A stretch of 13,936 nucleotides of DNA from Oscillospiraceae bacterium (GTDB lineage: Bacteria; Bacillota; Clostridia; Oscillospirales; Ruminococcaceae): contig JAHZHS010000045.1 in NCBI GenBank assembly GCA_019420135.1, positions 1-13,936 of the forward strand, written 5' to 3'. Made by a program: the position numbers and the translations under genes. How positions within the stretch are numbered: the stretch's first letter is position 1; the number at the start of each line of letters is the position of its first letter. The notes under the pieces are model-generated. The model was not told the DNA's origin. It did no database searches and worked only from the letters and a program-made list of their open reading frames with translations. This document shows, one piece after another, positions 1 to 9,097 of this stretch.

Positions 1-1
1 G

Positions 2-751
2 CCTCTGGAAAAGCTCCATGCCGACCAGAAGTTCACCCAGCCGCCACCGCTCTACACAGAAGCCACCCTGATCCATGCCCTGGAGGAAAACGGCATCGGC
101 CGTCCTTCCACCTATGCACCCATCATCACCACCATCGTGGACCGCGGCTATGTGGAGCGCGACGGCAAAAAGCTTCGCACCACCCCGCTGGGCCAGGCGG
201 TGAACAGCGTCATGATGGATCAGTTCCCCAATATCGTGGACGTGACCTTCTCCGCCGACATGGAGAAGAAACTGGATACGGTGGAAAGCGGCAAGGCCAA
301 CTGGGTGGACACGGTGGATGAGTTCTACAAGGGCTTTGCCAAGAGCCTGGAAGCCGCCGAAAAGAACATGGAAGGCAAGCGGGTCAAGGTGGCGGACATC
401 CCCACCGACGAGATCTGCGAAAAGTGCGGCAAGCCCATGGTCATCAAGTCGGGCCGCTACGGCAAGTTCCTGGCCTGCAGCGGCTTCCCCGACTGCAAGA
501 ATACCCGCCCGCTGGTCAAGGATACCGGCGGACTCTGCCCGCTGTGCGGCGGCCATATGCTGGTGCGCAAGAGCGCCCGGGGCCGCATCTATTACGGCTG
601 CGGCAACTATCCCAACTGCAAGTTCATGACCTGGGATGAGCCGGTGCCCGAGACCTGCCCCAAGTGCGGCGCCACCCTGTTCAAGAAAAAGGGCATGCTT
701 TACTGCGCCAAGGAAGGCTGCGGCTTTGAAAAGCCCGTGGAAAAGAAATGA
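2..751 (+). CDS. topA: DNA topoisomerase I, C-terminal part (5' end outside the window)
   Basis: This is the last 249 codons of the type IA topoisomerase that relaxes negative supercoils by cutting and rejoining one DNA strand. The reading frame is open from base 2, so the gene starts upstream of the window. The visible N-terminal part carries the family stretch FTQPPPLYTEATLIHALEENG, followed by IGRPSTYAP (about bases 92-121), typical of bacterial TopA. The catalytic tyrosine lies upstream and cannot be checked. Three four-cysteine zinc ribbons follow: CEKC...CSGFPDC (416-496), CPLC...CGNYPNC (536-619) and CPKC...CAKEGC (656-721). Such ribbons bind single-stranded DNA in TopA. The gene ends in TGA 25 bases before trmFO, a common Firmicutes neighbour, so co-transcription is likely. 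The identification is secure. Confidence 0.96.
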   Translation, partial: PLEKLHADQKFTQPPPLYTEATLIHALEENGIGRPSTYAPIITTIVDRGYVERDGKKLRTTPLGQAVNSVMMDQFPNIVDVTFSADMEKKLDTVESGKANWVDTVDEFYKGFAKSLEAAEKNMEGKRVKVADIPTDEICEKCGKPMVIKSGRYGKFLACSGFPDCKNTRPLVKDTGGLCPLCGGHMLVRKSARGRIYYGCGNYPNCKFMTWDEPVPETCPKCGATLFKKKGMLYCAKEGCGFEKPVEKK

Positions 752-776
752 CGTTCTGGATCGGAAAGGAACCTCT

Positions 777-2096
777 ATGCAAGTAAACGTACTGGGCGCC
801 GGACTGGCCGGCAGCGAGGCTGCCCTCTGGCTGGCGGACCACGGTGTGGCCGTGGACCTCTACGAGCAGAAGCCCGCCCATTTTTCCCCCGCCCACAAAA
901 GCGCCGGTTTTGCCGAGCTGATCTGTTCCAACTCCCTCAAGGCGGAACGCCCCGACTCAGCCTCCGGCCTGCTCAAGCTGGAAATGCGGGCCATGGGCTC
1001 CCAGCTGCTGGACGCTGCCGAGACCGCCCGGGTGGCGGCGGGCGGCGCCCTGGCGGTGGACCGGGACAAGTTCTCGGAGGCGGTGACCAAAATGGTGGAA
1101 AGCCACCCCGGCATCACCGTCCACCGGGAACAGGTCACCACCCTGCCCGAGGACAAGCCCGTTCTCGTCGCCACCGGCCCCCTGACCGACGGCAAACTGG
1201 GGGAGGCCATTGCAGCCCTCACCGGCAGCCACCGGCTCAGCTTCTACGATGCCGTCGCGCCCATCGTCACGGCGGAAAGCCTGGACATGGAGCGCATTTT
1301 TGCCGCGTCCCGCTATGGCCGCGGCGAGGCCGACTACCTCAACTGCCCTTTCAACAAGGAGGAGTACGAGGCGTTCTATCACGCCCTCGTCAACGCCGAG
1401 CGGGCGCCGCTCCATGACTTCGACACCCCCATGACCGTTTACGAGGGCTGCATGCCCATCGAGATCATGGCGGGCCGCGGGGCGGACACCATCCGCTACG
1501 GCCCCCTGCGCCCGGTAGGCCTGCGGGACCCCCGCACCGGCCACCGCCCCTGGGCCAACGTCCAGCTGCGGGCCGAAAACACCGACCGCACCCTGTACAA
1601 TCTGGTGGGCTTCCAGACCAACCTCAAGTGGGGCGAGCAGAAGCGGGTCTTTTCCATGATCCCCGGCCTGGAACACGCCGACTTTGTGCGCTACGGCGTC
1701 ATGCACCGCAACACCTTCCTGGACAGCCCGGCGGTGCTTTCCGACGGACTGTACCTGAAACAGCATCCCAATGTCTTTTTCGCCGGGCAGATCACCGGCT
1801 TCGAGGGCTATATGGAGAGCGCGGCCTCGGGACTGCTGGCCGCCCGCAGCCTTTACGCCCGGCTGTGCGGCCGTCCCTGGTCGCCCCCGCCCGAGACCAC
1901 GATGTGCGGCGCGCTGCTCCGCTACATCACCACACCCAACAAGGATTTCCAGCCGATGGGCGCCAACATGGGCATTCTGCCTCCGCGCCCCGACATCCGG
2001 GACAAGCGGGAACGCTATGCCGCTCTGTCCGAGACCGCGCAGGCGGCCATGGCCGGATGGGTCCGCGACAGCGAAGAACCCGACCCGTGCCAATGA
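777..2096 (+). CDS. trmFO: Methylenetetrahydrofolate-tRNA-(uracil-5-)-methyltransferase TrmFO
   Basis: A 439-residue FAD- and folate-dependent enzyme that makes 5-methyluridine at position 54 of the tRNA T-loop; this is the Gram-positive alternative to SAM-dependent TrmA. The N-terminus has a Rossmann FAD motif, GAGLAGSEA (residues 7-15). The ICSNSLKAE segment puts a cysteine at 50 and VYEGCMPIE puts one at 225, matching the two functional cysteines (C53 and C226) of the Bacillus enzyme. The FAD-binding tail GQITGFEGYMESAASGL (337-353) and YITTPNKDFQPMGANMG (383-399) are also family-typical. Length matches the usual size of about 435. The ATG at 777 is chosen because the protein then begins directly at the FAD strand and has AAAGGA (765-770) upstream. 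The same frame runs open further upstream but overlaps topA. plsX starts 20 bases downstream. Confidence 0.96.
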   Translation: MQVNVLGAGLAGSEAALWLADHGVAVDLYEQKPAHFSPAHKSAGFAELICSNSLKAERPDSASGLLKLEMRAMGSQLLDAAETARVAAGGALAVDRDKFSEAVTKMVESHPGITVHREQVTTLPEDKPVLVATGPLTDGKLGEAIAALTGSHRLSFYDAVAPIVTAESLDMERIFAASRYGRGEADYLNCPFNKEEYEAFYHALVNAERAPLHDFDTPMTVYEGCMPIEIMAGRGADTIRYGPLRPVGLRDPRTGHRPWANVQLRAENTDRTLYNLVGFQTNLKWGEQKRVFSMIPGLEHADFVRYGVMHRNTFLDSPAVLSDGLYLKQHPNVFFAGQITGFEGYMESAASGLLAARSLYARLCGRPWSPPPETTMCGALLRYITTPNKDFQPMGANMGILPPRPDIRDKRERYAALSETAQAAMAGWVRDSEEPDPCQ

Positions 2097-2116
2097 TTTG
2101 AAAGAGAGGGGAACTT

Positions 2117-3154
2117 ATGAAAATTCTGGTGGATGCCATGGGCGGCGACAACGCGCCGCTGTGCGTGCTTCAGGGCGCGGCCGACGCTGCCCGTGAATTC
2201 GGCGACGGCATGGAACTGGTGCTCCTGGGCCAGGCCGACGTCATTGAAAAGACTGCCAAGGAGAACAACATCTCCCTGAGCGGCATGGAGATCATCGACT
2301 GCCGCGAGGTCGTCACCATGCACGATGACCCCGTCAAGGCGGCCCGCCACAAGACCGACTCCAGCCTGGTGCGCGGCCTGACCATGCTCAAAAACGGCGA
2401 GGGCGACGCCTTCGTCTCGGCGGGCTCCACCGGTGCCTTGCACGTGGGGGCCAGTCTCATCGTCCGCACCGTCAAGGGGGTCAAGCGCCCGGCGCTGGCC
2501 ACCCCCATGCCCGGCCTGGCACAGAATTACCTGCTGCTGGACTGCGGCGCCAACGTGGAATGCCGCGCCGCCACCCTCAACGCCTTTGCGGTCATGGGCA
2601 GCGTCTATGCCAAGAAGGTCATGGGCCGCCCCGATCCTTCCGTGGCGCTGGTGAACAACGGCGCCGAGGACACCAAGGGCACCCCCATCTATCGGGAGGC
2701 CCACGGCCTCATGCGGGCAAACCCTGTCATCCGCTTTGTGGGCAACATCGAGCCCCGGGACATCCCCGCCGGCAACGTGGACGTGGTGGTCTGCGACGGC
2801 TTTGTGGGCAACGTCGTCCTCAAGCTGACTGAGGGTGTTACCAAGAGCCTGCTGGGCATGCTCAAGGACGTGTTCCTGCACAGCATCGTCACCAAACTGT
2901 GCTATCTGGGCGTCAAGGGCGGCCTGAAGGGCATCAAGAACAAGATGGACTCCGAGGAAGTGGGCGGCGCACCCCTGCTGGGCACCGCCAAGCCCGTCAT
3001 CAAGGCCCACGGTTCCAGCAAGGCCCGGGGCATCAAGAATGCCATCCGTCAGGCCCGCACCTGCGTGCAGGAGGACCTCTGCGGCACGATGGCCGCGGCG
3101 CTTGCCGAGCTGGAAACAGCCGATACTACCATGAAAAAGGGCGTGGAAGCATGA
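2117..3154 (+). CDS. plsX: Phosphate acyltransferase PlsX
   Basis: A 345-residue enzyme that turns acyl-ACP and phosphate into acyl-phosphate, the donor used by PlsY in the first step of phosphatidic acid synthesis; it acts as a peripheral membrane protein. Family marks include the N-terminal MKILVDAMGGDNAP, SAGSTGALHVGA (101-112), LDCGANVECR (141-150), VNNGAEDTKGTP (179-190), the GNIEPRDIP segment (209-217), CDGFVGNVVLKLTEG (226-240) and GGAPLLGTAKPVIKAHG (283-299). Length is normal for the family. The start has a purine-rich ribosome site, AGAGAGGGGAA (2102-2112). The stop overlaps the rnc start in the tetramer ATGA (3151-3154), suggesting translational coupling. No acyl carrier protein gene follows, although acpP often sits between plsX and rnc. 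Confidence 0.97.
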   Translation: MKILVDAMGGDNAPLCVLQGAADAAREFGDGMELVLLGQADVIEKTAKENNISLSGMEIIDCREVVTMHDDPVKAARHKTDSSLVRGLTMLKNGEGDAFVSAGSTGALHVGASLIVRTVKGVKRPALATPMPGLAQNYLLLDCGANVECRAATLNAFAVMGSVYAKKVMGRPDPSVALVNNGAEDTKGTPIYREAHGLMRANPVIRFVGNIEPRDIPAGNVDVVVCDGFVGNVVLKLTEGVTKSLLGMLKDVFLHSIVTKLCYLGVKGGLKGIKNKMDSEEVGGAPLLGTAKPVIKAHGSSKARGIKNAIRQARTCVQEDLCGTMAAALAELETADTTMKKGVEA

Positions 3155-3834
3155 AAACTCGTTCCCCCGCACAGCTTGAGGACAAGCTGGGCTATCATTT
3201 CAAAGACAAAACGCTGCTGACTACAGCGCTGACCCATACCAGCTATGCCAACGAATCCCGCACCCCGGTGCAGCACAACGAGCGCCTGGAATTCCTGGGC
3301 GACAGTGTGCTGTCGGTGGTGGCGGCGGATTATCTGTTCCACCACTCCACCCGCCCCGAGGGCGAGCTGACCCGCATGCGTGCCTCCCTGGTCAGTGAGG
3401 ACGCCCTCTTCCAGTTTGCCCAGGAGATCGAGCTGGGCACCTATCTGCGGCTGGGCCGCGGCGAGGAACTGGGCGGCGGCCGGGAGCGCCCCAGTGTGGT
3501 GTCCGACGCCTTCGAGGCGGTCATCGCGGCGCTGTATCTGGACGGCGGGCTGGAGACAGCCCGCAATTTCATCCTGCCCTTCCTCACCGAGGGCAAGACT
3601 GCCGAGGAGGACTACAAGACCAAGCTGCAGGAGGTCATCCAGCAGAATCCCGAGGAAAAGCTCCACTATGAGGTGGAGAGCGAGTCCGGCCCCGACCATG
3701 ACAAGCGGTTCGGGGTGGCGGTCTACCTCAATTCCAACTGCATCGCCCGGGGCGAGGGCCGCAGCAAAAAATCGGCCGAGCAGCATGCCGCGCGGGAAGC
3801 GCTGCGCCTCATGGGCCTGATTGACAAGACCTGA
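3151..3834 (+). CDS. rnc: Ribonuclease III
   Basis: A 227-residue double-strand-specific endoribonuclease for rRNA precursor processing and turnover of structured RNAs. The catalytic domain (about 6-148) has the signature NERLEFLGDSV (43-53) with acidic residues E47 and D51, and the second metal-binding pair in SDAFEA (D119, E122). A double-stranded-RNA-binding domain occupies about 154-223, beginning DYKTKLQE and ending in the basic helix RSKKSAEQHAAREAL. The ATG at 3151 is chosen because it overlaps the plsX stop and has AAAAAGGG (3134-3141) nine bases upstream; the frame stays open upstream only as a shadow of plsX. smc follows after 36 bases, the classic rnc-smc-ftsY order of Gram-positives. 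Confidence 0.97.
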   Translation: MKTRSPAQLEDKLGYHFKDKTLLTTALTHTSYANESRTPVQHNERLEFLGDSVLSVVAADYLFHHSTRPEGELTRMRASLVSEDALFQFAQEIELGTYLRLGRGEELGGGRERPSVVSDAFEAVIAALYLDGGLETARNFILPFLTEGKTAEEDYKTKLQEVIQQNPEEKLHYEVESESGPDHDKRFGVAVYLNSNCIARGEGRSKKSAEQHAAREALRLMGLIDKT

Positions 3835-3870
3835 TCCGCCCGCCACATACAAAGGAGAAGTATCCCTTCT

Positions 3871-6800
3871 ATGCGTCTGAAAGAACTTGAGATTCAGGGC
3901 TTCAAAAGCTTTCCGGACAAGACCCGTATCACCATCGGTGAGGGCATCACCGGCGTTGTGGGCCCCAACGGCTCGGGCAAGAGCAATATCTCCGATGCCA
4001 TCCGCTGGGTCATGGGCGAGACCAGTTCCAAACAGCTGCGCGGCGCGGGCAAGATGGAGGACGTCATCTTCGGCGGCACCCAGACCCGGGGCGCCATGGG
4101 CTATGCCTCGGTCAGCCTGACCATCGACAACTCCGACCACCGCCTGGATATGGACGCCGACGAGGTGGTCATCGGCCGCCGGTACTACCGCAGCGGCGAG
4201 AGCGAGTACAGCATCAACGGCCAGAGCGTCCGCCTCAAGGACGTGTATGAGCTGCTTCTGGACACCGGTCTGGGCCGGGACGGCTATGCCATCGTAGGCC
4301 AGGGCCGCATCGCCGAGATCGTGGCCGCCAAGTCGGGGGAACGCCGGGAAATCTTTGAGGAAGCCTCGGGCATTGCCCGCTACCGCTACCGCAAGAACGA
4401 GGCCGAGCGCCGCCTGGCCGCCGCCGAGGGCAATCTGGAACGCCTGCGGGATATCCTGGGCGAACTGGAACGCCGGGTGGGACCCCTCAAGCGGGACAGC
4501 GAGAAAGCCCAGCAGTTCCTGACCCTGTCCGAGACCCGCAAAAGCCTGGAAGTCACCCTGTGGGTGGACGCCATCCGCCGCGCCAAGGACACGGTGCGGG
4601 ACCAGCAGAGAAAGTACGAGGCCGCCCAGGCCGATTACGACCGCATCAGCCGCAATCTGGAACAGTACGACGAGCGCGCCGAACAGCTGCGGGCCGAGTC
4701 CCAGCAGCTGATGGTGAAGGCGGACGAGGCCAACGCCGAGATCCGGGAAGTCACCGAGAAAAACGCCGGCAGCGAGAGCCGTATCGCCGTTCTGGAGAAC
4801 GAGAACGAGCACAGCCGCCGCCAGATTGAGGACGCCAAAGCCGAGCTGGAACGCTCCGGCGAGGGCCGCCGCGGCATCGAGCAGGAGATCGCCTCCCACC
4901 GTGTCGCCATGGAGGAGCTCAACGCCAGGATCACCGACATCGACCACAGGACGGAGGACCTGCAGAAGCAGCTCTCCGATCTGGAACAGCAGGCCCGCCA
5001 GAGCGGCGAGCGCCGTGACCTGATCAATGCCGCCATTGTGCGGCATCAGCAGGCCGCCACCGCCGCCCAGGTGCAGGCCGCCACGGCGGAGAGCGCCGCC
5101 AACGCTGCCCAGGCTCGTCTGACCGATGCCCGTGCCAGCAAGGAGGCCGCTGCCGAGACCGCCCGCACGGCAGAAGAGGCAAAGGAACAGGCTGCCGCCC
5201 GCCTGAAGGAGGCGGAGGAGGCCGTCACCCGCCTGGACAACATCAAGGCGGGTCTGCGCCTCAAGCTGGACAGCCGCAAAAAGCAGCAGGCCGAGGCCGC
5301 CGACGCCCTGCAGAAAGCCGAGCGGGAACTGAGCGCCGCCACCCAGCGGGTGCACATCCTGCAGGACCTGGAACGGAACATGGACGGCTACCAGCAGAGC
5401 GTCAAGACGGTCATGAAAGCCGCCGCCTCCCGCCGTCTGCGGGGGATCATCGGCCCGGTAGCGGGCATCCTCACCGTCCGCAAGGGCTACGAGGTGGCCA
5501 TCGAGACCGCCCTGGGCTTTGCCCTCCAGAACATCGTGGTGGAGGATGAGTCCGCCGCCCGGGCCGCCATCGCCTTCCTCAAGGCGGAGAAGGGCGGCCG
5601 CGCCACCTTCCTGCCCCTGGATACGGTGCAGGGCAGCCGCTTCAACGGCCGCCTCACCGGTACCGCCGAGGTGGCAGCTGACCTCGTCAGCGCCGATCCC
5701 CGCTATCAGAATATCGTCAATAACCTTCTGGGCCGCATCATTGTGGTGGAGGACCTCACCGAGGCCTCCGCCGTGGCCCGCAATCTGGGCTACCGCAACC
5801 GCATTGTCACCCTGGACGGCCAGGTCATCAACGCGGGCGGCAGCTTTACCGGCGGTTCCACTGCCCGCAGCGTGGGTGTGTTCAGCCGCAAGCAGGAGCT
5901 GGAAGAGCTCCATACCCGCCTGACCGCGCTGGAACAGAAGCGTGACGCCGCCGCCAAAACCGCCCAGGAGCGCAAGGCGGAGGCCGAGGCCCTGCAGGCC
6001 CAGCTCACCGGCGCCGACAGTGAGGGTATGACCGCCGCGGCCGACCGCCTGCGGGCATCGCTGGAACTGGACCGCCTGACGGCCGCCCTGTCCGAGGGTG
6101 AGCAGACCATGCAGGAGCTGGCACAGGAGAGCACCCTGTTTGAAGCCCAGCTGGCCGAGAGCCGTGCCGCCGCCGAGCAGGCGGGCAAGGACCGCGCCGC
6201 CGCCGAGACCGAGCTGGCCGCCTGTGAGAAGGAGCTGGCCGGACTGGGGGAGAGCGACGATACCCTCACCACCCGGCGGGAAGCCCTCACCAATGCGGCC
6301 AATGAAAACCGGGTGGCCCGCCTGACCGCCGAGAAGGACCTGAGCCTGCACGCGGCAGCGGTGGAGACCCTGACCGGACGCACCGGTGAGGCTGAGGCCC
6401 GGGCCCGGGAGCTGAATGCCGCTATTGCGACGGCGGAGCAGCATATCCGGGACAATGAGCAGGCCATGGAGGAGATCCGCCGCACTCGGGAGGAAAACAA
6501 AAACCGCATTGCCCAGTGCGAGCAGATCATCCGGGATGCGGGAACCGCCCGCATGGAGAAAGAGGCGGAGATCACCCGCATGACCCAGGAAAACCGCGCC
6601 CTGACCGACGAGCGGGAGCGGATGAGCGGCGAGATGGCCCGCCTGGCCGAGCGCCGTTCCGCTGCCGAGACCGAGCTGAACACCACCACCTCCAAACTGT
6701 GGGAGGAGTACCAACTGGCCGAGAGCGAGGCCCAGGCCCTCTGCGTGGAGTTTGAGAACGTGACCGAGCTGCGCCGCCAGGTGACCGAAGTCCGGGGCAA

Positions 6801-7428
6801 GATCCGCGCCCTGGGTAACGTCAACGTAGGGGCCATCGAGGAGTACAAGGAAGTCAAGGAACGCTACGACTTCATGAAGGCCCAGGTCACCGACGTGGAG
6901 AAATCCAGGGCGGAACTGCACCGCATGATCAATGAACTGTGCGAGCAGATGCGGCAGATGTTCACCGCCAGCTTCAAGAAGATCAACACCCATTTCGGGC
7001 AGATCTTCCGGGAACTGTTTGGCGGCGGCAGCGCCCGCCTTTACCTGGCCGACGAGTCCGACGTGCTGGAAAGCGGCATCGAGATCGAGGTCTCGCCCCC
7101 GGGCAAGGTCATCAAGAACCTGTCTGCCCTCTCGGGCGGCGAGCAGGCGCTGGTGGCTATCTCCATCTACTTTGCCATTCTGGCGGTCAATCCCTCGCCC
7201 TTCTGCATTCTGGACGAGATCGAGGCCGCCCTGGACGACGTCAACGTGGTGCGCTATGCCCAGTATCTCCGCCGCATGACGGACAACACCCAGTTCATCG
7301 TCATCACCCACCGCCGCGGCACCATGGAGGCCGCCGACGTCCTGTACGGTGTCACCATGCAGGAGGACGGCGTCTCCAAGATCCTGCGCCTGGATCTGAA
7401 CAACGTATCGGCGGACCTGATCTCCTGA
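3871..7428 (+). CDS. smc: Chromosome partition/condensation protein SMC
   Basis: A full-length 1185-residue structural-maintenance-of-chromosomes ATPase that, with ScpA and ScpB, extrudes DNA loops and helps separate sister chromosomes. The N-terminal head has Walker A GPNGSGKSN (31-39), preceded by LKELEIQGFKSFPDKT, and a Q-loop, IVGQGRI (141-147). A long Ala/Glu/Arg-rich coiled coil runs from about 170 to 510. The hinge lies at about 521-670, from LRGIIGPVAGI to the glycine-rich GGSFTGGS. The return coiled coil reaches to about 1035. The C-terminal head has signature LSGGEQ (1087-1092), Walker B FCILDE (1111-1116), D-loop ALDD (1120-1123) and switch histidine H1147 in ITHRRGTME. The start has AAAGGAG (3851-3857), somewhat distant at 13 bases. 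scpA and scpB are not in the window. The opposite strand carries a very long open frame that is a GC-bias artefact. Confidence 0.98.
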   Translation: MRLKELEIQGFKSFPDKTRITIGEGITGVVGPNGSGKSNISDAIRWVMGETSSKQLRGAGKMEDVIFGGTQTRGAMGYASVSLTIDNSDHRLDMDADEVVIGRRYYRSGESEYSINGQSVRLKDVYELLLDTGLGRDGYAIVGQGRIAEIVAAKSGERREIFEEASGIARYRYRKNEAERRLAAAEGNLERLRDILGELERRVGPLKRDSEKAQQFLTLSETRKSLEVTLWVDAIRRAKDTVRDQQRKYEAAQADYDRISRNLEQYDERAEQLRAESQQLMVKADEANAEIREVTEKNAGSESRIAVLENENEHSRRQIEDAKAELERSGEGRRGIEQEIASHRVAMEELNARITDIDHRTEDLQKQLSDLEQQARQSGERRDLINAAIVRHQQAATAAQVQAATAESAANAAQARLTDARASKEAAAETARTAEEAKEQAAARLKEAEEAVTRLDNIKAGLRLKLDSRKKQQAEAADALQKAERELSAATQRVHILQDLERNMDGYQQSVKTVMKAAASRRLRGIIGPVAGILTVRKGYEVAIETALGFALQNIVVEDESAARAAIAFLKAEKGGRATFLPLDTVQGSRFNGRLTGTAEVAADLVSADPRYQNIVNNLLGRIIVVEDLTEASAVARNLGYRNRIVTLDGQVINAGGSFTGGSTARSVGVFSRKQELEELHTRLTALEQKRDAAAKTAQERKAEAEALQAQLTGADSEGMTAAADRLRASLELDRLTAALSEGEQTMQELAQESTLFEAQLAESRAAAEQAGKDRAAAETELAACEKELAGLGESDDTLTTRREALTNAANENRVARLTAEKDLSLHAAAVETLTGRTGEAEARARELNAAIATAEQHIRDNEQAMEEIRRTREENKNRIAQCEQIIRDAGTARMEKEAEITRMTQENRALTDERERMSGEMARLAERRSAAETELNTTTSKLWEEYQLAESEAQALCVEFENVTELRRQVTEVRGKIRALGNVNVGAIEEYKEVKERYDFMKAQVTDVEKSRAELHRMINELCEQMRQMFTASFKKINTHFGQIFRELFGGGSARLYLADESDVLESGIEIEVSPPGKVIKNLSALSGGEQALVAISIYFAILAVNPSPFCILDEIEAALDDVNVVRYAQYLRRMTDNTQFIVITHRRGTMEAADVLYGVTMQEDGVSKILRLDLNNVSADLIS

Positions 7429-7472
7429 CAGCCGCCTGTCCATAGACCCTATTTTTCCAAGGAGGTGCCCCC

Positions 7473-8429
7473 ATGGGCCTGTTCGACGCATTCCGCAAAA
7501 AGAAAATCAACGATGGTCTGGAAAAGACCCGGACCGGCTTTTTTGCCGGCATCGTCAATACCCTCACCAACTCCCAGATCGATGACGATCTCTACAACGA
7601 CCTGGAGGAACAGCTCATCCTGGCCGACGTCGGCCCCGACTGTGCCATCCGCCTGGTGGATGAGCTGCGGGACAAGGTGCGGGAAGAGCACCTCAAGACC
7701 GGCGAGCAGGCTCTCAAGGCCCTGCGGGAGCTCATCCGCCTGGAGATGAGCCCCACCGATGATCTGGACCTGTCGGGCAAGCCGGCGGTGATCCTGGTCA
7801 TCGGCGTCAACGGTGTGGGCAAGACCACCACCATTGCCAAGTTGGCCTACTTATACAAGGACCTGGGCAAAAAGGTCATGCTGGCGGCGGGAGATACCTT
7901 CCGCGCCGCGGCCAGCGAGCAGCTGGAACTGTGGGCCGACCGCGCCGAGGTCCCCCTGGTCAAGGCGGGGGAGGGCGCCGACCCGGCGGCTGTCATTTTC
8001 GACGCGGTCAAGAGCGCCGCGGCCAAAGGCTATGACATGGTCATCGCCGACACCGCCGGACGCCTGCACAACAAGAAGGGCCTGATGGACGAGCTGTCCA
8101 AAATCACCCGCAGCGTCAAGAAGGCCAGCCCCGAGGCCAGCCTGGAAGTGCTGCTGGTGCTGGACGCCATCACCGGCCAGAACGCCATCAGCCAGGCCGA
8201 GGAATTCTGCCGGGCCGCCGGCGCCACCGGTGTGGTTCTGACCAAGCTGGACGGCACCCCCAAGGGCGGCTGCGTCATCGGCGTCCGCCAGAAGCTGGGC
8301 CTGCCCATCCGCTTTGTGGGGGTGGGCGAAAAGATCGACGATCTGCTCTTCTTCTCGGCCACCGACTTCTCGGAGGCTCTGCTGCCCGAACTGCCCAAAC
8401 ACGACGAGACGGAGGAAACTGCACAATGA
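7473..8429 (+). CDS. ftsY: Signal recognition particle receptor FtsY
   Basis: A 318-residue SRP-type GTPase that docks ribosome-nascent-chain-Ffh complexes at the membrane for SecYEG insertion. The helical N domain (about 1-95) contains the conserved DDLYNDLEEQLILADVG. The G domain has G1 GVNGVGKTTT (111-120), DTFRAAASEQLELWA (141-155), G3 DTAGR (193-197), G4 TKLDG (257-261) and the closing FVGVGEKIDDL (281-291). It lacks the long acidic A domain of the E. coli protein; the short amphipathic-basic N-terminus (MGLFDAFRKKK) resembles Gram-positive FtsY and probably provides membrane contact. Translation starts at an ATG after a near-perfect AAGGAGGTG (7459-7467). The gene follows smc by 44 bases and its stop overlaps the rdgB start. 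ffh is not adjacent. Confidence 0.97.
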   Translation: MGLFDAFRKKKINDGLEKTRTGFFAGIVNTLTNSQIDDDLYNDLEEQLILADVGPDCAIRLVDELRDKVREEHLKTGEQALKALRELIRLEMSPTDDLDLSGKPAVILVIGVNGVGKTTTIAKLAYLYKDLGKKVMLAAGDTFRAAASEQLELWADRAEVPLVKAGEGADPAAVIFDAVKSAAAKGYDMVIADTAGRLHNKKGLMDELSKITRSVKKASPEASLEVLLVLDAITGQNAISQAEEFCRAAGATGVVLTKLDGTPKGGCVIGVRQKLGLPIRFVGVGEKIDDLLFFSATDFSEALLPELPKHDETEETAQ

Positions 8430-9067
8430 CCATCTGTGCTGCAAGCAACAACCCCGGCAAGCTCAAGGAGCTGCGCCGCATTCTGGAACGGATGGGCCAT
8501 ACCGTCAAGAGCCCCCGGGAGCTGGGCCTGAACCTGGACCCCGAGGAAAACGGCACCACCTTTGCAGAGAATGCCCGCATCAAGGCGGAGGCCTTCTGCA
8601 AGGCCAGCGGTCTGCCCACCGTGGCGGATGACTCCGGCCTCTGCGTGGATGCCCTGAACGGAGAACCCGGTGTGTACAGCGCCCGTTACTGCGGTGTCCA
8701 CGGGGATGACCCCGCCAACAACCGCAAGCTGATGGAAAAGATGTCCGCCGTACCGGAAGGCTCCCGCGCCGCCAGGTTTGTCTCGGCGGTGTGCGTGCTG
8801 CTGCCCGACGGGGAGTGCCATACATTCCTGGGAGAGTGCCCCGGCCGCATCGCCTTTGAGGAGAAGGGAACCAACGGCTTCGGTTACGACCCGCTGTTCA
8901 TCCCCGACTGTGTGGGCCTGCCCGACGGCACTACCGCACCCAACACCCAGGGCCGCACCTATGCGGAGCTGGCTGACGGGGAGAAGGATGCCATCAGCCA
9001 CCGGGGCCGCGCCATGGCGGCCATGGAACAGGCTCTGCCTGCCCTGTTGGACGGTAGTAAGATGTAA
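8426..9067 (+). CDS. rdgB: dITP/XTP pyrophosphatase (RdgB/HAM1 family)
   Basis: A 213-residue house-cleaning enzyme that hydrolyses non-canonical purine nucleoside triphosphates (dITP, ITP, XTP) to monophosphate and pyrophosphate, keeping deaminated purines out of DNA and RNA. Marks are the N-terminal ASNNPGK (6-12), VADDSGL (66-72) with the catalytic aspartate pair D68/D69, GEPGVYSARY (79-88), GFGYDPLF (151-158) and SHRGRA (191-196). It is slightly long for the family because of an extra stretch of about a dozen residues (around 162-177) between GYDPLF and the AEL segment. The start overlaps the ftsY stop as ATGA and has GGAGGA (8411-8416) nine bases upstream. It is the last gene before an AT-rich gap. 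No hairpin terminator is visible after its TAA. Confidence 0.95.
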   Translation: MTICAASNNPGKLKELRRILERMGHTVKSPRELGLNLDPEENGTTFAENARIKAEAFCKASGLPTVADDSGLCVDALNGEPGVYSARYCGVHGDDPANNRKLMEKMSAVPEGSRAARFVSAVCVLLPDGECHTFLGECPGRIAFEEKGTNGFGYDPLFIPDCVGLPDGTTAPNTQGRTYAELADGEKDAISHRGRAMAAMEQALPALLDGSKM

Positions 9068-9097
9068 AAAAAGGAGACTTTCGCTACCTCTTTCTAC

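Noticed and set aside
636..776. In-frame upstream extension of trmFO beginning within topA.
   Set aside because: The extra 47 residues overlap the last topA zinc ribbon, have no family counterpart, and the ATG at 777 has its own ribosome site directly before the FAD-binding strand.
957..3172. Two long - strand open frames opposite trmFO and plsX.
   Set aside because: Shadows of well-identified + strand genes, with no ribosome sites or domains.
3049..7491. A 1480-codon open frame on the - strand opposite rnc, smc and the start of ftsY.
   Set aside because: smc on the + strand has all family motifs in order. The antisense frame is stop-free because GC-rich third positions remove the complements of stop codons, and its product is a Gly/Leu/Ala/His-rich low-complexity sequence without recognisable domains.
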